Below are positions 22,532 to 26,304 of a DNA stretch of 26,304 nt, in pieces. How positions within the stretch are numbered: position 1 is the first letter of the stretch; every line of letters starts with the position of its first letter. This DNA comes from an uncultured Bacteroides sp. (GTDB lineage: Bacteria; Bacteroidota; Bacteroidia; Bacteroidales; Bacteroidaceae): assembly GCA_900556625.1 (NCBI GenBank), contig USPQ01000032.1, forward strand, positions 1 to 26,304, given 5' to 3'. The notes under the pieces were generated by a model that saw only the letters and a program-made list of their open reading frames with translations, made no database searches and was not told the DNA's origin. Both the position numbers and the translations under genes were made by a program.

Positions 22532-25500
22532 TCAATTTTCAGTTTTCAGTTTCTGAAGTCTGCTTTCAATCATACTCTCAATATCGTCGTTACCTTGATA
22601 GTTCTGTTGCAGGCTCAATAGGTATTGGCGTGCGTCCAGATCTTTGCCTGTCGCATGATAAACATCGGATAGAAGGACAAAGCTGCGTGCCAGCCAGTAA
22701 GCGTGAGGGGTACTCTGTTCGATGTAGTTGAGAAGTTCTTTTTCCGCAGCAGCATATTCTTTGGCATCGTAAAGCCCTTGGGCAACCTGATATTTCGCTT
22801 CGGCACCGTAAGGGTTACGTGTGTCCTTAGCCAATTCGCGATAATCGTCCATTGCTTTCTTGCCAGCTTTTTGGTTAGTATAAGCTTTGGCACGGTAATA
22901 GAGCGCTTCGTTTCTTAGTTCCGGACTAAGCTTGGGCTCTACCAGTAAATCGGTAGCGGCATGGATTGTTTCCACATCGTCTCTCAACAGGAAGGCACAA
23001 CGCAGGATACCTGTTTCGGCAAGCTGGCGTCTTTCTACATTGGTTGCTTTCTCTTTCAGCATTTTGTAACTTGCCAGTGCCTCTGCCGTATTTTGTTGGT
23101 TAAACTGTACTTCCGCCCGCAGGATAAGTGCTTCTTCCGCAAATGGATTATTCGGATATTCCAATAACTTGCCGGAGTGGAGGAGAATCATATCATAATT
23201 CTTCTGTTCACTGCCGATCAGACAGAGGTAGTAATGTGCATTCAGACTGAAAGCTCCTTCGGGGAAAGTCTGCAGGTATTTGTTGAGGCTTGTTTTGGCT
23301 TCTTCCATTCTGCCTTTCATATAAATCTTTTCGGCAGCGGTATACGTAAGCGAATCCTGTTCGTTGGCGTCGAAACGGATATGTCCCGGCATGGCATTCG
23401 CTAAAGCGGCAAACTCATCAATGCGGTTTAAGTCTACATAAATAGACTTCAAGTCACGCATGGCGAGGCGTGCTTCTTCGCTGCCCGGATATTTCTCGAT
23501 AACTTGCTTATATGCTTCGATCGCTTGGTTATAATCTCCTTTCTGATAAAACAGCAAACCGATTTCTGCGGCAGCTTTTCGGCTGACCGGGCTTTCGGGA
23601 TATTTGTTCAGCAGTTCCTTGAAGGAGGTGATAGCCTGATTGTTGTTATCCATTAGCACATAGGAACGCCCTTTCTCATAAATGGCGTTTACAGCATAAG
23701 GTGAAGCGGGATATTTGCCGACCAAGCGGTTCAATAAAGTGATTTTACCGGTGTAGTCCTTCTGTAAGCCGGATACGAGAGCGAGTTGATAGAAAGAATA
23801 ATCTCCTGAAGGAGTATTCATTTGCTCGGCTTGCGAATAGTAATGTTTGGCTTCTTCAAAGTTACGTACATGGAGGTGGCAGTCACCAATACGGTTGTAA
23901 GCGTCGGCAAGCGCCGTTGTGTTTTCTCCTTTTTCCAATTGGATATATTTTTGGAAATAGTTGCTTGCCTGTGTATAGTCTTTCCGATGGAAAGCGATAT
24001 AGCCCAAGTTGTAATTAGCCAACGCGTACATTTCGTTATTGGGCTGGGTGGTCAGTTGCAGGTAGGCGTTGAAATCGCGGGCTGCCTCTACCATTCGGTT
24101 GAGACGGTAATATGACTCTCCACACCAGTAGTAAGCGTCTGCTTTGGTCTGGCGGTTATATTGTCCGATAGCGATAGACTGGTTCAGGTATTTAAGAGCC
24201 TGTTCGAAGTCGGCGTTGGCAAAAGACTGTGTACCTAACTGGAATAATATCTTTTGTTTGGCTTCCAGTATCTGGGCACTCGGTTTGGCAATCCGGTCGA
24301 TAGATTTTAATGCGGCATCGTAGCTGCGGGTATTCATATAAACTTCTACCAGGTAACTGCTTACTTTTTCGGCGTATGGAGAGGTCGGAAATTCATTCAG
24401 GAACTTCTCGAAAGCAGTGACAGACTCGCCGAAGGCAGAAAAAGAAGTTTCGTGCAGGCAAAGCGCATAGTTATAAGCTGCCTGTTCTTTGATTTGCATA
24501 TTGGCATTGGATGCAGCAGCCTGTTCGAAAGCCATACGCGCTTTGTTCTTTTCTGCCAATTGCAGGTAGGAAAGTCCCATGTGCAGATAAGCGTTCTGTG
24601 TAAGGGCATCGTTTTCTGTGGTTACTTTGCCTAACGTCTCTGCTGCTTTGGAATAAACTTTTGTTTGATAGTAAGAAAGTCCCAGCATATAAAGGGCATC
24701 ACGGCGCGGGACGGCGTGCTCTCTGTCCAGATAATTGCTGAATGCTTCTACGGCTTGGGGATATTGCCCGAAGTGGTAGTAGGCATCTCCTAGGATGCGG
24801 TACATTTCGGCGTCGTGCTCGTTATTCGGGTAAGCCGACAGGTAATTCTGTGCTACGATTTGTGCCTTATCATAATTCTTGAGCTGTACATAAATCTCGG
24901 CGATATAATAAGGGACGAGTGCCTTGTATTTAGCATTGTCTTGTAGCGGCAGGAAACCTTTCAATGCTTCGTTATAGCGTTTCTGTGTGTAACGGATATA
25001 AGAAATATAGTAATCACAGTCTGTTGCATACTTGGGACTGTTGGCACGTAAGGTCTCGAACCAGATAGCAGCTTCCCGCAAATCGTTTGTTTTCAGATAA
25101 CAGGTAGCCAGTTGATAAGTGCGGTCGTCCCGTTCCTCATTGTTTAGCAAATCGAGGTCGGTAGAGTTGAAGAGTGCCATAGCCTCATCGTATTTTCCTT
25201 CGTAGAAGTAGCAGGAAGCCAGTAACGAGTAGATACGATTGGCATAAGGAGTATCGGGATAATGGTCGAGATACTTGCGGAGCAATTCGATACGGTTCTT
25301 GTCGTTCAACTCGTAAGCTGAACTGACCAACATATACTCCGCATCTTGGAGTAGGCTGGCTGTTGGCTTTTGCTTTACAAATGCCTTTAGTGCCGGCAGG
25401 GCAGCGGCATAATTTTTTTCCTGGAAAAGTTCTTTCCCTTCTTTATAGAGGTTGTCAGCTGAAGTGAATTTATCACCTGTCTGGGCAAATCCTATAATTG

Positions 25501-25549
25501 GTGCGCAACAGATAGCCGCACAAATGAGTCTAGTAATTTCTTTTTTCAT
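22532..25549 (-). CDS. Large periplasmic TPR-repeat protein
   Basis: The 1005-residue protein is read from the ATG at 25549. An in-frame TTG at 25567 coincides with the -7 promoter box and so cannot be within the transcript. A signal peptide (1-23, IIGFAQ) directs it to the periplasm. Essentially the whole mature chain is tetratricopeptide repeats of about 34 residues with the usual A/G/Y pattern, for example LYKEGKELFQEKNYAAALPA, ALYMLGLSYYQTKVYSKAAE and EIGLLFYQKGDYNQAIEAYK. TPR solenoids bind other proteins or peptides; none of the repeats suggests an enzyme. The protein resembles YbgF/BamD-like periplasmic TPR proteins in style but is far longer. It precedes the barrel-protein gene by 22 bp, which suggests a periplasmic partner of that outer-membrane protein. 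Confidence 0.88.
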   Translation of the reverse strand: MKKEITRLICAAICCAPIIGFAQTGDKFTSADNLYKEGKELFQEKNYAAALPALKAFVKQKPTASLLQDAEYMLVSSAYELNDKNRIELLRKYLDHYPDTPYANRIYSLLASCYFYEGKYDEAMALFNSTDLDLLNNEERDDRTYQLATCYLKTNDLREAAIWFETLRANSPKYATDCDYYISYIRYTQKRYNEALKGFLPLQDNAKYKALVPYYIAEIYVQLKNYDKAQIVAQNYLSAYPNNEHDAEMYRILGDAYYHFGQYPQAVEAFSNYLDREHAVPRRDALYMLGLSYYQTKVYSKAAETLGKVTTENDALTQNAYLHMGLSYLQLAEKNKARMAFEQAAASNANMQIKEQAAYNYALCLHETSFSAFGESVTAFEKFLNEFPTSPYAEKVSSYLVEVYMNTRSYDAALKSIDRIAKPSAQILEAKQKILFQLGTQSFANADFEQALKYLNQSIAIGQYNRQTKADAYYWCGESYYRLNRMVEAARDFNAYLQLTTQPNNEMYALANYNLGYIAFHRKDYTQASNYFQKYIQLEKGENTTALADAYNRIGDCHLHVRNFEEAKHYYSQAEQMNTPSGDYSFYQLALVSGLQKDYTGKITLLNRLVGKYPASPYAVNAIYEKGRSYVLMDNNNQAITSFKELLNKYPESPVSRKAAAEIGLLFYQKGDYNQAIEAYKQVIEKYPGSEEARLAMRDLKSIYVDLNRIDEFAALANAMPGHIRFDANEQDSLTYTAAEKIYMKGRMEEAKTSLNKYLQTFPEGAFSLNAHYYLCLIGSEQKNYDMILLHSGKLLEYPNNPFAEEALILRAEVQFNQQNTAEALASYKMLKEKATNVERRQLAETGILRCAFLLRDDVETIHAATDLLVEPKLSPELRNEALYYRAKAYTNQKAGKKAMDDYRELAKDTRNPYGAEAKYQVAQGLYDAKEYAAAEKELLNYIEQSTPHAYWLARSFVLLSDVYHATGKDLDARQYLLSLQQNYQGNDDIESMIESRLQKLKTEN

Positions 25550-25564
25550 AATAGGGTGTTTATG

Positions 25565-25572
25565 CAAAAGTA
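25565..25572 (-). promoter_or_regulatory. -7 promoter element for the TPR/barrel operon
   Basis: TACTTTTG on the minus strand is an exact TAnnTTTG match. Start of transcription is predicted near 25558, about 10 bases before the ATG at 25549, so the leader is very short. No clear TTTG -33 box is seen. The element settles the start codon choice, because the upstream in-frame TTG is part of the box itself. Confidence 0.6.
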
Positions 25573-25681
25573 CTATATATCTTCCAATAACGTATTTTAA
25601 TGGCTGTTAATTTAAAGCTCATTAAAATATTAGACAGAATGGAAGGGGATATGTTTCCGTAATTTGTTATATTTTAACGAA

Positions 25682-26203
25682 TTATCTGTCGGATAAGAAT
25701 TTTTTAAGTCCTCGACGGATAGAATCCAGTCCAAAATCTTCCGGATTGATCTCGGAGAGAGGCAGGAAGAAAGAATCTGATACATCATCCATTGCCGAGA
25801 AGTGGCTTATATCTTCTACGGTACAAAGAAAGAACATATCAAGTGTGTGCACGGGAAAACCGGAATAGATGTAAATATTGGGAAGTGAGAATTGATAGAC
25901 GGCTTGTTGCACTTTCAATCCGGTTTCCTCCAATACTTCACGGGCTACGCCTTCTTCGCCGGTTTCGTTCATGTCGATAAATCCTCCGGGAAGGTCGAGC
26001 GTACCTTTGGCAGGTTCTTTGACACGGCGGCAGACGAGCAGCTCGTTTTGGTCGTTCTGGATTAGAGCCACAGTAGCGGCGGACGGGTTGAAATAATAGA
26101 CAAAGCCGCAATTTGTGCACTTCTTTGATTTTTCATTGTTGATCTCGAAATGCGAGGAACCACATTCGGGACAATATTGGAACAGGTCAAGAGGATGTTT
26201 CAT
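25682..26203 (-). CDS. Nudix hydrolase with N-terminal zinc ribbon
   Basis: The 173-residue cytoplasmic protein has a zinc ribbon at the N-terminus with CPEC and CTNC pairs (Cys11, 14, 29, 32). The Nudix domain (about 42-165) carries a complete Nudix box: Gly74-x5-Glu80-x7-Arg88-Glu89-Val-Leu-Glu92-Glu93-Thr-Gly95-Leu. Nudix enzymes hydrolyse nucleoside diphosphates linked to another group, with metal bound by the REVLEE glutamates. The ribbon-plus-Nudix layout recalls the NADH pyrophosphatase (NudC) and ADP-ribose-pyrophosphatase-like groups. However, the protein is much shorter than NudC, and the downstream NudC motif (SQPWPFPxS) is not seen. The substrate is therefore open. The gene is monocistronic, with its own promoter and a 132-bp gap before the TPR gene. 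Confidence 0.93.
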   Translation of the reverse strand: MKHPLDLFQYCPECGSSHFEINNEKSKKCTNCGFVYYFNPSAATVALIQNDQNELLVCRRVKEPAKGTLDLPGGFIDMNETGEEGVAREVLEETGLKVQQAVYQFSLPNIYIYSGFPVHTLDMFFLCTVEDISHFSAMDDVSDSFFLPLSEINPEDFGLDSIRRGLKKFLSDR

Positions 26204-26242
26204 AATTCTTTTGCAGATACTGCATTTTGGTTTTTTCGATTA

Positions 26243-26273
26243 CAAAAGTACCTAAAAAAGCAAAAACGACAAA
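26243..26273 (-). promoter_or_regulatory. Consensus Bacteroides promoter of the Nudix gene
   Basis: On the minus strand TTTG (plus coordinates 26270-26273) is followed after exactly 19 bases by TACTTTTG (26243-26250), a perfect -33/-7 pair for the primary sigma factor of Bacteroides. It predicts a start near 26236 and a leader of about 33 nt to the ATG at 26203. This is the best promoter match in the window. Confidence 0.8.
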
Positions 26274-26296
26274 CTTTGTGAGTGTATCGTTTTTGC
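26260..26296. repeat. 10-bp inverted repeat overlapping the Nudix -33 box
   Basis: GCAAAAACGA (26260-26269) and TCGTTTTTGC (26287-26296) are perfectly complementary with a 17-base spacer that includes the -33 TTTG (26270-26273). A smaller CAAAcTTTG palindrome sits inside (26270-26278). It may be an operator for the Nudix promoter or a terminator of a gene beyond the window edge. Only 8 bases remain to its right, so context is missing. Confidence 0.5.
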
Positions 26297-26304
26297 CTGC
26301 CTTT

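Overview
The window looks like a chromosomal segment of a gut Bacteroides (phylum Bacteroidota). Three things support this: tandem SusC/SusD pairs with BACON-domain lipoproteins, a hybrid two-component system of the Bacteroides type, and promoters of the Bacteroides form (TTTG at -33, TAnnTTTG at -7). The species cannot be fixed from the sequence alone. All genes look intact; there is no tRNA, rRNA, CRISPR array or insertion sequence.

Left edge (1-959). A solitary plus-strand gene encodes an HU-related DNA-binding protein with an added C-terminal winged-helix-like segment. Its leader holds three tandem copies of a 20-bp degenerate palindrome on an exact 22-bp period, inside a larger 20-bp inverted repeat. 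A 16-bp-stem hairpin separates this gene from the convergent operon on its right.

Centre (960-20685). This is a polysaccharide utilisation locus (PUL). Reading leftward on the minus strand the order is: serine-type S1 sulfatase, SusC-1, SusD-1, SusC-2 (no N-terminal carboxypeptidase-regulatory-like domain), SusD-2, two lipoproteins each with three BACON domains and a C-terminal putative glycan-binding domain, and a GH18 lipoprotein. From SusC-1 onward the gaps are 13-44 bp, which indicates one operon. The sulfatase lies 154 bp ahead of SusC-1. Divergent from the sulfatase is a full hybrid two-component system (HTCS). The sulfatase/HTCS gap carries a -7 box facing the sulfatase and, just upstream of it, a perfect 10-bp direct repeat on a 22-bp period, which is a good candidate HTCS operator. 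The inferred logic is that GH18 cuts a GlcNAc-containing glycan at the surface, the BACON lipoproteins and two SusCD pairs bind and import the product, the sulfatase removes sulfate, and the HTCS senses a released oligosaccharide. Sulfatase plus GH18 suggests a sulfated, N-acetylhexosamine-containing host glycan, but the substrate is inferred only.

The 154-bp sulfatase/SusC-1 gap holds two hairpins that read best on the plus strand. The second is followed by six Ts, and a near-consensus plus-strand promoter lies over the start of susC-1. This fits a roughly 135-nt antisense RNA of the kind known from other Bacteroides PULs.

Right edge (20686-26304). After a bidirectional terminator come two minus-strand units: an operon of a 1005-residue TPR protein and a plugless outer-membrane beta-barrel protein, and a zinc-ribbon Nudix hydrolase with a textbook Bacteroides promoter. 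These look like core-genome genes unrelated to the PUL.
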